Shown: positions 1-8,090 of the stretch, one piece after another | How positions within the stretch are numbered: position 1 is the stretch's first letter | How the letters are laid out: each line of letters opens with the position of its first letter | Origin: Temnopleurus reevesii | Taxonomy: Eukaryota > Echinodermata > Echinoidea > Temnopleuroida > Temnopleuridae | Assembly (NCBI GenBank): GCA_036244855.1 | Contig: BQKZ01000091.1 | Span: 35,197 to 48,610, forward strand | Direction: 5' to 3' | DNA length: 13,414 nt | Position numbers and translations under genes: made by a program | Notes under the pieces: generated by a model | The model's database searches: none | What the model saw: the letters and a program-made list of their open reading frames with translations, nothing else | Told to the model about the DNA's origin: nothing

Positions 1-487
1 ACACAGTCAATGAAAGAAACGTTTTGTCTTTGGTCATGCACGCAGCCGCCCCGAAGCAAAGTCATATTTATATATCGGTTCAATATAGATGTAGGAAGAC
101 ACGGGATGCGAGATGTTATGAATTATATCATTCTGACAGGTATTAGTACATGCGATTAACGAATATGTTGTTATAACCCACTTACCTAAGGCATCTAATA
201 TTGGCGCCATTAACGAAGAAAAATCGGGCATTCTTCACGTTTACACGAATTAGTATTCCCAATAGATATCAAAGGGAAATACCTGTGAAAACCATACACA
301 ACAACAAGAAGTCACAAGGAATATCCCAAATAAGATATTTAGTTCGCATGTACTGTTGAAAGCGTATTAGATACCATATCAGAAAGGTCCTGAAGTCGCA
401 AGAGATAATTACAATGCCTCTCAAGCAATGAAACGTCGTACTCCAGCAATGCTGTATACTAGTCATGTTTGGGCATCCTATATAATA
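1..487. other. No gene supported
   Basis: AT-rich non-coding sequence. The only point of note is an ATG-to-donor stretch on the minus strand at 186-231, described under findings. No RNA gene or repeat is recognised. Confidence 0.5.
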
Positions 488-1190
488 GGCGGGTTTACTA
501 TGCTCAGTACAGATTTTATGCGTTCCTTACAAATAAAGGTTGTTCTTGACGACCAGAAACCTTGCTCGAGGTTTGCCCAAAATAGCAATAAGTATGCACA
601 CTTGGTAGCGAGTATTGTTGTTCAATGGCCTGGTTTACTAATAGATTCAAATTTATCCACGTTTTCCCCAAGACGAACTATTCATCCAGCTGTCAGAAAA
701 TCATGAGAGTACAACACTGAGAATGTCACTTGCATATACATTATCATTGCTAGGTTGGACAAACATTGTAGCTTGACCGTCCTAAGTACAACCATTACAT
801 GCTTTCCAAATTCCTTCTATTGAAATACGATTATGCTATATCAGGTAAACAAATATTTTGTCATCGTGCGTTTAACAAAGAAGTGTGCATAAAATGTGAA
901 TACATTATGAAAGTGGCCTATAGACCGGTTCACTAATAGATTCAAATTTATGCATGTTTCTTGCCTACGAATGTAGTTATAGATGGTATACCTTAAACCG
1001 GTTACTAACAATTGAACTACAATACTCGGAATTCATTTGGCATACATTGCTATGTCGGGCAAGCCTCGGGTAACCATTCGCGTTTTCAAGAACAACCTTT
1101 GTGCACGGAGAACACATACAGTAGACTACTCTCGTAATGTATTCAAATTTATCTACTTTTGCCCAAAGATGAACTATGTATACATCTGNT
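488..1190. repeat. Cluster of diverged copies of a dispersed repeat (family 3)
   Basis: Several partial copies of one unit lie here. The clearest forward copy is 917-1108 (GACCGGTTCACTAATAGATT through GGCAAGCCTCGGG to TTCAAGAACAACC). Another is 628-760 (TTTACTAATAGATTCAAATT), preceded at 538-627 by the second half in inverted orientation (GGTTGTTCTTGAC... GTTCAATGG). Shorter pieces are at about 490-535 and 1137-1188. The same unit recurs at 8938-9322. The 92-codon open frame at 428-706 lies largely inside this repeat and is not a credible gene. The repeat type is unknown. Confidence 0.65.
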
Positions 1191-2384
1191 TTTTTTGACA
1201 GAGATTAATCTATTTTACACACGAGCTTTCCATACTTCATGATCACCCATTGTATTGTTTGCGTACGCTTGCCATTCAAATATCGCTATACCAACACACC
1301 GTTTTCAAGATCAACCAATAATGCTGATTTTCTCTATTTCATATTCCACGATAATCATTTTTTACACAAAGGCATGAAATATAGCTGGAGAAAAGAAAAT
1401 GGCAATTTCCATGGCCAATGCCGTCAGATGTAATTGAATGTGTAATGGATCGTGTACAAAAATTTGTAAAATGAAAAGATGAAGAAATGGATTGGACATT
1501 CCTAAAGTAATGACTTATTTGTTTTTATCATTGTGATCATTGTAAATGAGTAATTGTTTTGAAAGAGGGATATGATAACGATGTATACTTTGATTGTAAT
1601 TCTATCAAGTCGGTTGAATCTCAGCTCAGCCGAAAAAATACTGCGTATATCAGAATGAAATTAAAGAACTTCAAATTCAAACCGCAAGAAGGCCAGTGTT
1701 TGTTTTTCCGATGATGAACTAAAGGTATTGGCAACGTATCAAATGAGATGGCAACAATTTCAAGACTGCCGATTAAAAACTAGAGTTGATCATAATTTTT
1801 ATACTTGTTAAAAATTGTTAGAGAGTAATCGTAGCAAACTATAATGACAGCTATAAAGAGGCAATTATCGGAGTTATTTTCCCTATATAAATAAAGGAAA
1901 ACAAACCAAATCATTCGAGTTTTAATAGTAAACGAAAACTTAAGCCAGCAACAAACAACCAAACAAGAATGCAAATCGAGGCCTCCTTGAAAATAAGGCA
2001 AGAACGAAAACACCACATTGAGTCTACATTCAACTAAGATTTTCATTCATCGTGTTATACCTATTGTTTATCTTTATTTGTCCAGTTTTTCCTCATCTTA
2101 TCTCTAGCTGTTGAAGGCTAACCAATATTTCATACCTGAATACTGTCAAAGCCTGTCAAAATTTGTGATTAGCGGTGGCGATAAATTACAAAATGACTGC
2201 TAACGTCTTCTCAATCATTTTGCGTACCCCCAACAATTATGAATGTGCAGCATCCCACGTGTGAATGTATTACGCTACAAAATTATTATCCTTTAAAAAT
2301 GCTTTACTTGAATATAAGTTTGAAAATTATATCAGGCACATGTCGATAAACAATAAGTGAATATACAATCATATAACTTGTAAA
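1191..2384. other. Gene-free AT-rich stretch
   Basis: No exon, RNA gene or clear repeat is recognised. The minus-strand open frame at 1780-2046 has a low-complexity hydrophobic translation with no motif and looks like chance. Confidence 0.5.
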
Positions 2385-2453
2385 ATACGATTTTTTAAAA
2401 TCGTATTTGTATTTGTATATTGTATATGTAATCGTATTATTTTAAAATCGTAT
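2385..2453. repeat. AT-rich palindrome cluster
   Basis: ATACGATTTT-TT-AAAATCGTAT (2385-2406) is a perfect 10-bp inverted repeat with a two-base spacer. The half AAAATCGTAT recurs at 2444-2453 and AATCGTAT at 2430-2437, separated by a TTGTATATTGTATATG stretch. It may be a small hairpin insertion or simple AT-rich drift. Confidence 0.5.
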
Positions 2454-2689
2454 AGGAAAGTGCAAAATATGCATTAAAAAAAATACAGCACACCTCCACA
2501 GCTGTTGAGTTGGCTTATTCAGCGAAAAAAAAAGATTATTATGACCCCTGTAAAGAATGTTGTCGGGTTATTCCCGTTTTCTTATAATCCTATGTTTTAT
2601 CAAGGAATGTTGTTGCCTTGTTGTGGATGCTATGTTTACAAATGGTTTGTTACGCCAATTTCACTCGCATCAACAAAATCAACACGAGA

Positions 2690-2880
2690 ATGTGACTGAA
2701 AATGTCCGTCTGTTTACGTTCCACTTGTCCCCTCGGGTCAACGAACTCCGTCATCACATTCTCCGAAACCTGACCATCAGCTGACCATTCGTGACCAGTT
2801 TCCACGAATGACCAGCTGCTGGAGTCTGTAAGGGCGCGAAACGGAAAGAGAAAGCGCGCGTATTTTGTTTACTTTCGATT
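2690..2880. promoter_or_regulatory. Candidate cis-regulatory block or distal promoter
   Basis: CpG content rises here relative to the AT-rich surroundings. Seen motifs: TGTTTAC (forkhead-like) at 2711-2717 and 2866-2872, with a third at 2633-2639; four same-strand TGACCA at 2771, 2782, 2792 and 2809; E-boxes CAGCTG at 2778-2783 and 2813-2818; and GCGCGAAA, an E2F consensus, at 2834-2841. It lies about 1.75 kb upstream of the first coding exon. A donor-like TCT/GTAAGG at 2828 could end an untranslated first exon. Function is inferred from motif density only. Confidence 0.35.
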
Positions 2881-3030
2881 ACTATCGAATCTGTGTGTTT
2901 TCCATGGTGATCTGTTGATGCATGTTAATACCGATTTCCGATTAGTCATCTTTTCTTTTCTTTATGTTTTCTCCAATTAGTATGGTGCCTTGTCTTTTGT
3001 TTTAGAACCTGTATATCTCTTTACGTGATG

Positions 3031-3074
3031 TTCTCTCACCCCCCCCCCTCACCCTCTCTACCTCTCTCTCTTTG
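3031..3074. repeat. Poly-C and CT-rich simple repeat
   Basis: A run of ten C (3039-3048) is followed by CT dinucleotide-rich sequence to 3074. Purine/pyrimidine-strand asymmetric; likely slippage-prone and length-variable. Confidence 0.8.
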
Positions 3075-3562
3075 AAAAAAAGTACCGTTGCGGTTGCACA
3101 CGATCTCATTTTTCATCAGCATTGCATAACACGATTATTAACACGCAAAAGATAGAGATAAATAACTTGCTTTGTATACGATTTTCGATTTCATTTCACG
3201 GGAAAACATCATTGAGGAGGGGCGTCGTGGTCAATTAGGCATTAATTAAACAGCTGCTACCGGTAGAAAAACTTCCGAAATTTATAGAAGGAAATGGCAG
3301 AAGAAAAATCAGGGAAATATCTTTTTCTTGGGATCCGGTGGATGGTCTGGTCATGAACCTATGATCATTATAAACTGCAAATCGTCTTGTTTGTGTTTTT
3401 GTAAATTATGATGTGTTGTTTATACACATTCCTTTGAAATCATGCTTGACCTCTACATTTATTTTTTAGACGCATGCACATTGCAAAACCAATAGTGGAG
3501 AATTAATGAAACATAAAAAATGGCAAGTTTAGTAATTCCAAGGTTTCAAAACATGTTAAATT
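3075..3562. other. Gene-free stretch between two low-complexity tracts
   Basis: Non-coding, AT-rich, with no repeat copy from the families above and no motif cluster that I can support. Confidence 0.5.
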
Positions 3563-3866
3563 AACAACAACAATAATGATGGAGGCAGTGACAACGACCA
3601 CCACAACAACAACAATGATGAAGAAATATCAACAGTATCTTTATCCCCAAACGTAACCACAGTAGGAACAGCAGCAGCAAAAACACCAACATCAAGAAAA
3701 AAAAATACTAAAATTACATCAACAGCATAAAACAGAACAGCGACGTCAGAAACAATATAAAAAGCAGCACCGGTAACAATTCAAAAATATCTCAGAAATA
3801 ACAATCACAACAGCAATTAGAATAGCAGCAAGAACAACAGTAACAACAACAACCACAACAACAGAG
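3563..3866. repeat. Degenerate CAA/CAG-type low-complexity tract
   Basis: About 300 bases of A-rich sequence dominated by AAC, CAA, CAG and ACC triplets (for example AACAACAACAATAATG and CACAACAACAACAATG). Stops such as TAAAA interrupt the frames, so it is not a Gln/Asn-rich exon. Almost no T on the + strand over long stretches. Confidence 0.75.
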
Positions 3867-3934
3867 AATCATTTAAAAAAAATCTTTATTCAAAATCTGC
3901 AATCGTTTTATGCTTGTGGCTTCAATGCAGTGTT

Positions 3935-4064
3935 TTTCGTCTAAAATGAACGTGATGTCACGTATTTAAACTGACGCAAAGTGGAGTAATTTTTTTTACA
4001 TCACATAAATCATTCCACACAAAACAGTGAAGTGGCCCCTCTGCATAAACTCTCTAAATGATGC
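3935..4064. repeat. Diverged repeat shared with 9490-9598
   Basis: GTAATTTTTTTTACATCACA and TAAATGATGCC (4055 on) match AGTAAATTTTTTACATCACA and TAAATGATGGCC near 9497 and 9589, with partly similar text between and a roughly 24-base length difference. Could be an old shared repeat; the match is modest. Confidence 0.3.
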
Positions 4065-4598
4065 CATCAACGAGAATATAATGTTACAAAAAGTATCGGT
4101 TGCATGGCCCGTCAATTTACGCAGTTCAGAAATATTATTGAGTGATTTGCAGATTTTCATCACAAAATAGCACCCTACAAATTGGGCAATTTGTCTTGAA
4201 TGTCCTTAGATGTGACCTATAGGAGCCTCCTTCCCTCGTGCATGCCATGAAGTCGTTCGTTGCACATCTTACTGTTTTCTCACTCTGTTCTGTTTTTGTT
4301 CAAGCTCAAGTAATTTTTTTTTGGTAAACGTGGCCGAAATTTGACTTCAATTTGTTTTAGCAATTTATCAAGGCCTTGTCTTCTTACTTTTGTTTACAAG
4401 TTCATATTTAATTTATTATAACAATTGTGTCTTTAGACATAGTGTAGATTATTGGCGATATACAAATTCATCCCTTCCTAATTTCTAGACATGCCCCCAC
4501 CAGTCTGCCATTTGTCACCCCCTCCTCCGACCCCAACTATTTATCTCGTCGCTCTTCTTACCTGTGTNATTGAGTCAATCTTCGTTCTGTGTGTGCAG
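4065..4598. other. Upstream intron or leader region
   Basis: This lies just before the short coding exon. C-rich CCCCCTCCTCCGACCCC lies around 4518-4534 and an AT-rich TATTTAT at about 4539. If no splice acceptor is used at 4598, a transcription start in this stretch is possible. Contains N at 4568. Confidence 0.35.
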
Positions 4599-4671
4599 CA
4601 CAGAGACAAACCATCATGACCATCGCAGTTTAATAAAAATGGAGGAACCGATAGAATTATATTTACTTTTT
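4599..4671 (+). CDS. klf5: Candidate first coding exon of the KLF5-like gene (coding part 4639-4671)
   Basis: This short exon would supply the N-terminus MEEPIELYLLF. It is bounded by an acceptor-like site (pyrimidine/TG-rich run ending GTGTGCAG at 4598) and a strong donor (TTTTT then GTGAGT at 4672). The ATG at 4639 has A at -3 and G at +4. The coding part is exactly 33 nt, so it leaves phase 0, and the next exon at 5007 is open in phase 0 (DQTGPDPLSDIFF). That agreement is the main support. Residues IELYLL may correspond to the EMEKYL segment of vertebrate KLF5 or the ELERYL segment of KLF6/7, which is family knowledge recalled from memory and not an alignment. The frame stays open back through 4600, so coding could also enter from an exon further upstream. 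It is also possible that the transcript starts near here and 4599 is not a splice site. Moderately sure. Confidence 0.6.
4616..4633 (+). promoter_or_regulatory. Five-codon upstream ORF (MTIAV)
   Basis: An ATG at 4616 opens a tiny frame that ends at TAA (4631-4633), five bases before the proposed main ATG at 4639 and in another frame. If this exon lies in the 5' leader, the uORF would be met first by scanning ribosomes and could reduce or gate translation of the KLF5-like protein. Its ATG has A at -3 in CATC-ATG-A, a reasonable context. If coding enters from upstream instead, it has no meaning. Confidence 0.35.
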
Positions 4672-5006
4672 GTGAGTATCTCATCAATATATCGTTAACA
4701 TGTAAACATGGACACACTTATTTTGACTAGTATAGCCCTGGTCACATAGAAGCCCTGATTCAACGTTACTCAACACGACTCTTTTGTCTCGGACTCAACT
4801 GGCTTAACAATAAGAAAGAATCGTGTTGAGTCCTGTTGAATCGGGTTTCTATGTTAATGGGGCATAATTGTGGCCTAGGAATTATTAGTAGTCATAACGA
4901 TTTCTTGATATGACAGTAGAAACTAAACTAGCTTGACAGGTTTCTCCTGATGATTGCAGATACTGCAACAAATTCTGAATAATTTATCTTCTTTATCGTT
5001 ATACAG
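4672..5006 (+). other. Intron 1 of the KLF5-like gene
   Basis: A 335-base intron with GTGAGT at the 5' end and a TTATCTTCTTTATCG tract followed by ATACAG at the 3' end. About 40% of it is a palindromic transposon-like element (4733-4864). The exons on either side join in phase 0, which supports both boundaries. Alternative AGs at 5011-5012 and 5015-5016 exist, but the first AG after the pyrimidine tract keeps the frame. Confidence 0.6.
4733..4864. mobile_element. Hairpin MITE, family 1, copy in intron 1
   Basis: A 132-bp imperfect palindrome flanked by TA (4731-4732 and 4865-4866). The left arm ACATAGAAGCCCTGATTCAA (4744 on) pairs with 4835-4854, about 19 of 20 after one bulge. A second arm ACTCAACACGACTC continues the stem. 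It shares TCAACACGACTCTTT (4770-4784) and the TAGAAGC terminal segment with the copy at 6108-6231. The TA flanks fit a Tc1/mariner-type non-autonomous element, which is inference. It carries no coding capacity. Confidence 0.75.
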
Positions 5007-6033
5007 GACCAGACAGGACCCGATCCGCTCTCCGACATCTTCTTCAAGAAGGAGCCTTCGAGTCCCTCATCGACATCCAGCGACTGCAGGAGTCGTCGCG
5101 TGAGCGCTTCGATGATGGAGGACTTCTTCTTTGATCCCAAACCCATCGACGGCATCGACAACGACCACAGCGTGGTCAGCAACGGGATGATGATGCATCA
5201 GGTTCCGCATATCAAGGAGGAAATGGAAGCTGACTACCAGGGGAATATGGCGCGGGTAGGAGCCGAGTGTGCGCCCATGCGGGTGCCGCCTATTCCGATC
5301 CCAAATGGGAATGTGAACGCGAGTGTATTGTCAATGAACTTCCAGCACAATATGGATATTGTTAATAATAATACGCATTGTGACATGCGCAGGATGTCTT
5401 CGTGTAGTCCGGATGTGTTGGCAGTGGATGGGGTTAGGATCAAGCAGGAACCTTTGGACAATCTTCCATCACCGTGCAATATGCAGTGTAACCCACCCCA
5501 TATGAACAATATGCCGATGGGTGTTCCGTCGACGCCGCCGGACATGTGCGGGCTGGCGATGGAGACCAAACCGATGATGCATTCACCGACGTTCCAGTTT
5601 CATCACGCCCAGCAGCAGCATAGTCAGGGGAACGTCTCGAACTCTTTCACCTTCAACATCAACTTGCCACCTATGAACCACCCCCATCATCAACACCAGC
5701 AGCAACATCAGCACCCGCAGCAGAACAACCATCACCTTCCGCAACACCACCACCATCATCCGCAACCCCACCACCAGTCCTACAGCGGGTTCCCTCCGAC
5801 CCCACCCAACTCCCATCCTGGATCACCTGCTGATATTCCCCTTGGGATGGAGGGGTCCTCGATGTGCCTGAGACCCCCTCCTCCACCGTACCCTCTGGCG
5901 GTTGCGAACAAGTGCAGTCAGCTGTCCCCGGGGACCACCACCAAAACCAACAACAGCTCCCAGCCGGTCAAGTACAACCGGAAGAACAACCCTGATCTGG
6001 AGAGGAGGAGAATACACCACTGTAATTATCCAG
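5007..6033 (+). CDS. klf5: KLF5-like Krüppel-like factor, large regulatory exon (partial gene)
   Basis: This exon encodes residues 12-353 of a nuclear zinc-finger transcription factor that should bind GC-rich/CACCC promoter sites. The acceptor is TTATACAG at 5006; the frame is closed upstream by TAA at 4980. The donor is CCAG/GTGAGT at 6033, phase 1, inside the glycine after NYP in finger 1. Residues in order: SUMO-type sites FKKE with SP (K25), IKEE (K81) and IKQE (K157); RRVSASMMEDFFFD (41-54), like human RRDSASVVDQFFTD; a His/Gln-rich stretch (236-267); TPPNSHPGSP (276-285), like the KLF5 degron; PPPY (303-306), a WW-ligand motif; YNRKNNPDLERRRIHHC (334-350), which starts finger 1 and contains its first zinc cysteine. 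The other zinc ligands and fingers 2-3 are not in the window. Met- and His-rich composition and higher GC than the flanks mark it as coding. KLF5 is favoured over KLF2/4 because of the PPxY, the degron and the NNPDLE linker. Confidence 0.92.
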
Positions 6034-6107
6034 GTGAGTGGCATCTGAGAGGGGGGGTGTAGAGAAGAGTATTTTGATCAAGAGCAAGGAAATATCCTCC
6101 TTGCTTA

Positions 6108-6231
6108 TGCCCCAGTCCCATAGAAGCGCGGAAGCAACACGATTCAACACGACTCTTTGTTCGGATGCAGTTCACTGAACAAATAATTGTGTTGAATCGT
6201 GCTGCACCCGGGCTTCTATATGACTGGGGCA
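6108..6231. mobile_element. Hairpin MITE, family 1, copy in intron 2
   Basis: A 124-bp element with terminal inverted repeats TGCCCCAGTCCCATAGAAGC (6108-6127) and the complement of 6212-6231, 18 of 20 matching. Inner arms ACACGATTCAACAC and GTGTTGAATCGTG extend the stem. TA lies at 6106-6107 on the left and, after one extra A, at 6233-6234 on the right. It begins 74 bases after the donor of the large KLF5-like exon. Same family as 4733-4864. Confidence 0.8.
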
Positions 6232-6425
6232 ATAGATTACATATTACATGTTACAATCCATTAACAAATTTAAAACAATGTCTCAAGTCTTTGTTCGGAG
6301 GAGTCACAAGAAGCTAAGACGAATCATATTTACCATAATGTTTGGTAACATTTCCATAAATGGACACTACAGCGCCCTCTTATTGTGGTGGTGTCGCCTC
6401 TGTGTAAACCATGACCAAATCAGAA

Positions 6426-6624
6426 TAGTCTGCCAGAACAGACCCTTGGGTTTCGTTGTGCGCACACACAGAGAGTGATACAGAGTATGCATTGTGTGTC
6501 TGCATGCTCTCCCCAAGGGTAGAGCAATGCTGTATGTGTGTGATGTAGTCACACAATATGTACACCCTGTATCATGATCTGCGCATGCACACACCGAAAG
6601 TCTAGGGTATGTGCTTGCAAACTA
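6426..6624. mobile_element. Hairpin MITE, family 2, with 9-bp target duplication
   Basis: A 199-bp element whose ends TAGTCTGCCAGAACAGACCC and the complement of the right end (TAGTTTGCAAGCACATACCC) form a long terminal inverted repeat. AAATCAGAA is repeated exactly at 6417-6425 and 6625-6633, directly abutting both ends: a perfect 9-bp target site duplication. Read on the minus strand it aligns closely with 10736-10935. Long inverted ends with a 9-bp duplication are typical of Mutator-like elements (inference). Non-coding; apparent ORFs on both strands are by-products of the palindrome. Confidence 0.85.
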
Positions 6625-7349
6625 AAATCAGAAAAATGCTCATTTTTCCGCAATGGATTCCCGGTAGAAAGTGAGTAAATCGCAACTTTCTTGCACAACG
6701 CTCAGTATTTTTAAAAAACATGTTCATCTATCGACCAACAACAGTAATACTATATTCATGGTATAGTAATGGTTTTTCTTTAGGATGATTAAGAAATTAT
6801 ATCCTCGCACAAATTCAGATTTTAGGATCAGTTTTGCCTTAAGTCTTTACTTATTTTGCTGCAGGCAAATGGAACAAAATCAGGGCGTCAAAGGCAATAT
6901 ATACTATCGACAATCATTTACGCTATTCATTTCGGGCAATATTGTGATGAAAATCACAACATTGCCTTTCCTCATCTTCGCCAAGTGCCTTTAAATCATC
7001 GCTCGATTGAGCTGTCACTTATCGGAGACACGTGTATACTTTGAAAGCGACATCGTGATGGAGGGCAAGTGGATGATGGAGAAATACGGTGGCTTTGAAG
7101 TACAACCAACAAGTCATGTGCGTCGTGAATTTTGCGACTAAGTCATGGAATTTGTAATTTGGTGCGTGAAGTTCCTGACTTGGGAAGCCATTTTTTTGCC
7201 CCAGGACTCGAATTTAATGTCGTAGGACACCAACGCTGAATATACGTTCTCGATCACAATCTTTCCTTGCCGGGTCTTGGGACGCAGAATTCGAGGCCTG
7301 TGGTCACAGACTGTGCGACCCCGATCAACTTCACGTCGCTGATGACAAG

Positions 7350-7474
7350 TTTTGCGTCCCCGGTCACGAATTTCGCATCCTTGGTCACGAAGTTTGCGTC
7401 CTGGTCAGGAAATTCAAATCCTAGGTCGCGAATTTTGCGTCTAAGGTCACAAACTTTACATCCCGAATCACAAT
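7350..7474 (+). repeat. 21-bp minisatellite, six units
   Basis: Six consecutive diverged units of about 21 bases with consensus near TTTTGCGTCCTTGGTCACGAA start at 7350, 7371, 7392 (20 bases), 7412, 7433 and 7454. More degenerate units seem to extend left to about 7270 (GGTCACAGACTGTGCGACC) and perhaps to 7110. Because 21 is a multiple of three, both strands show heptad-like open frames (FASPVTN on +, DAKFVTK on -). No splice sites or homology make these coding. Confidence 0.8.
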
Positions 7475-7714
7475 TTCTATGACATAGAGGATTTCTCCTG
7501 GAGCTTGTCACGTCGATTATTATTCAGCGCTGACTAAACCCAATAAAAATCCTGAATTTTAACTGGATGAAAAGCTCTGTCTCTGACTGCTGCTATGTCG
7601 GAGAAAGACTTCGACAAATTTAACGAAACTCCCTCCTTAGCCCTTTTGCATTAAGCTTTTTACAGTAAAAAAAAATCCTCTTGAAAATTTAGAATTTTCT
7701 GGCAAAAGGCATTT

Positions 7715-7960
7715 CAGTCATAATTTTTTACACAGGGAAAAAAACTTGCGAAAGGAAAAAACTTGGAAATTGTGCCTTTTTTTCTAGCAAAAAAGTTCAT
7801 GTCGCAAGATTCTCGACGCGCACGGTCTGACGTCGACGTACTTCGGAGCCACCATATGAATGGGTGAATGATGGAGAGAAGGGTGTTGGAGATAACATCG
7901 AGCGGTTGTTGGGGNGACGCCATTTGAGCCTTCACCTTGCTGTAAATGTCTCGATGCACA
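7715..7960. other. CpG-richer block of unknown identity
   Basis: Between A-rich sequence lies about 170 bases with many CpGs (GACGCGCACGG, GACGTCGACGTAC). The minus strand is open over 7714-7995, with an acceptor-like CATTTACAG just before CAAGGTGAAGGCTC. The translation (for example LDVISNTLLSIIHPFIWWLR) matches no family I know. It may be an unrecognised repeat or an exon fragment. Contains N at 7915. Confidence 0.25.
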
Positions 7961-8090
7961 TGCGTTGAATCTTTTAGGGAATTTGAAATAGGCATGAATG
8001 TAACAACTTGAAATTGTTATACAAGCAGCATTAACTCATCAAAACTTGCGGAATCACTGGAATTCAGATCCTCAGGGAAGTCCCAGATCA

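Noticed and set aside
428..706. 92-codon open frame on the + strand
   Set aside because: Most of it lies in a multi-copy dispersed repeat that includes an inverted half; the translation has no recognisable domain.
3563..3866. A Gln/Asn-rich exon in the CAA/CAG tract
   Set aside because: In-frame stops and lack of splice boundaries; the tract is an ordinary degenerate triplet repeat.
5100..6062. A stand-alone 320-codon gene starting with GTG at 5100 and ending at TAG after EWHLRGGV
   Set aside because: The frame is open upstream to the acceptor at 5006 with conserved-looking sequence, and the last eight residues are intron read-through past GTGAGT at 6034.
5234..6150. Several minus-strand open frames opposite the large exon
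   Set aside because: They are shadows of the strongly biased coding strand (for example poly-Val/Leu from the His/Gln codons) and have no motif or splice support.
6367..6594. Similar-looking peptides from 6367-6594 (minus) and 10766-11035 (plus)
   Set aside because: The similarity comes from two copies of the same palindromic MITE in opposite orientation, not from a protein family.
7254..7511. Heptad-repeat proteins on both strands of the minisatellite
   Set aside because: A 21-base period keeps frames open on both strands by itself; no promoter, splice or homology support.
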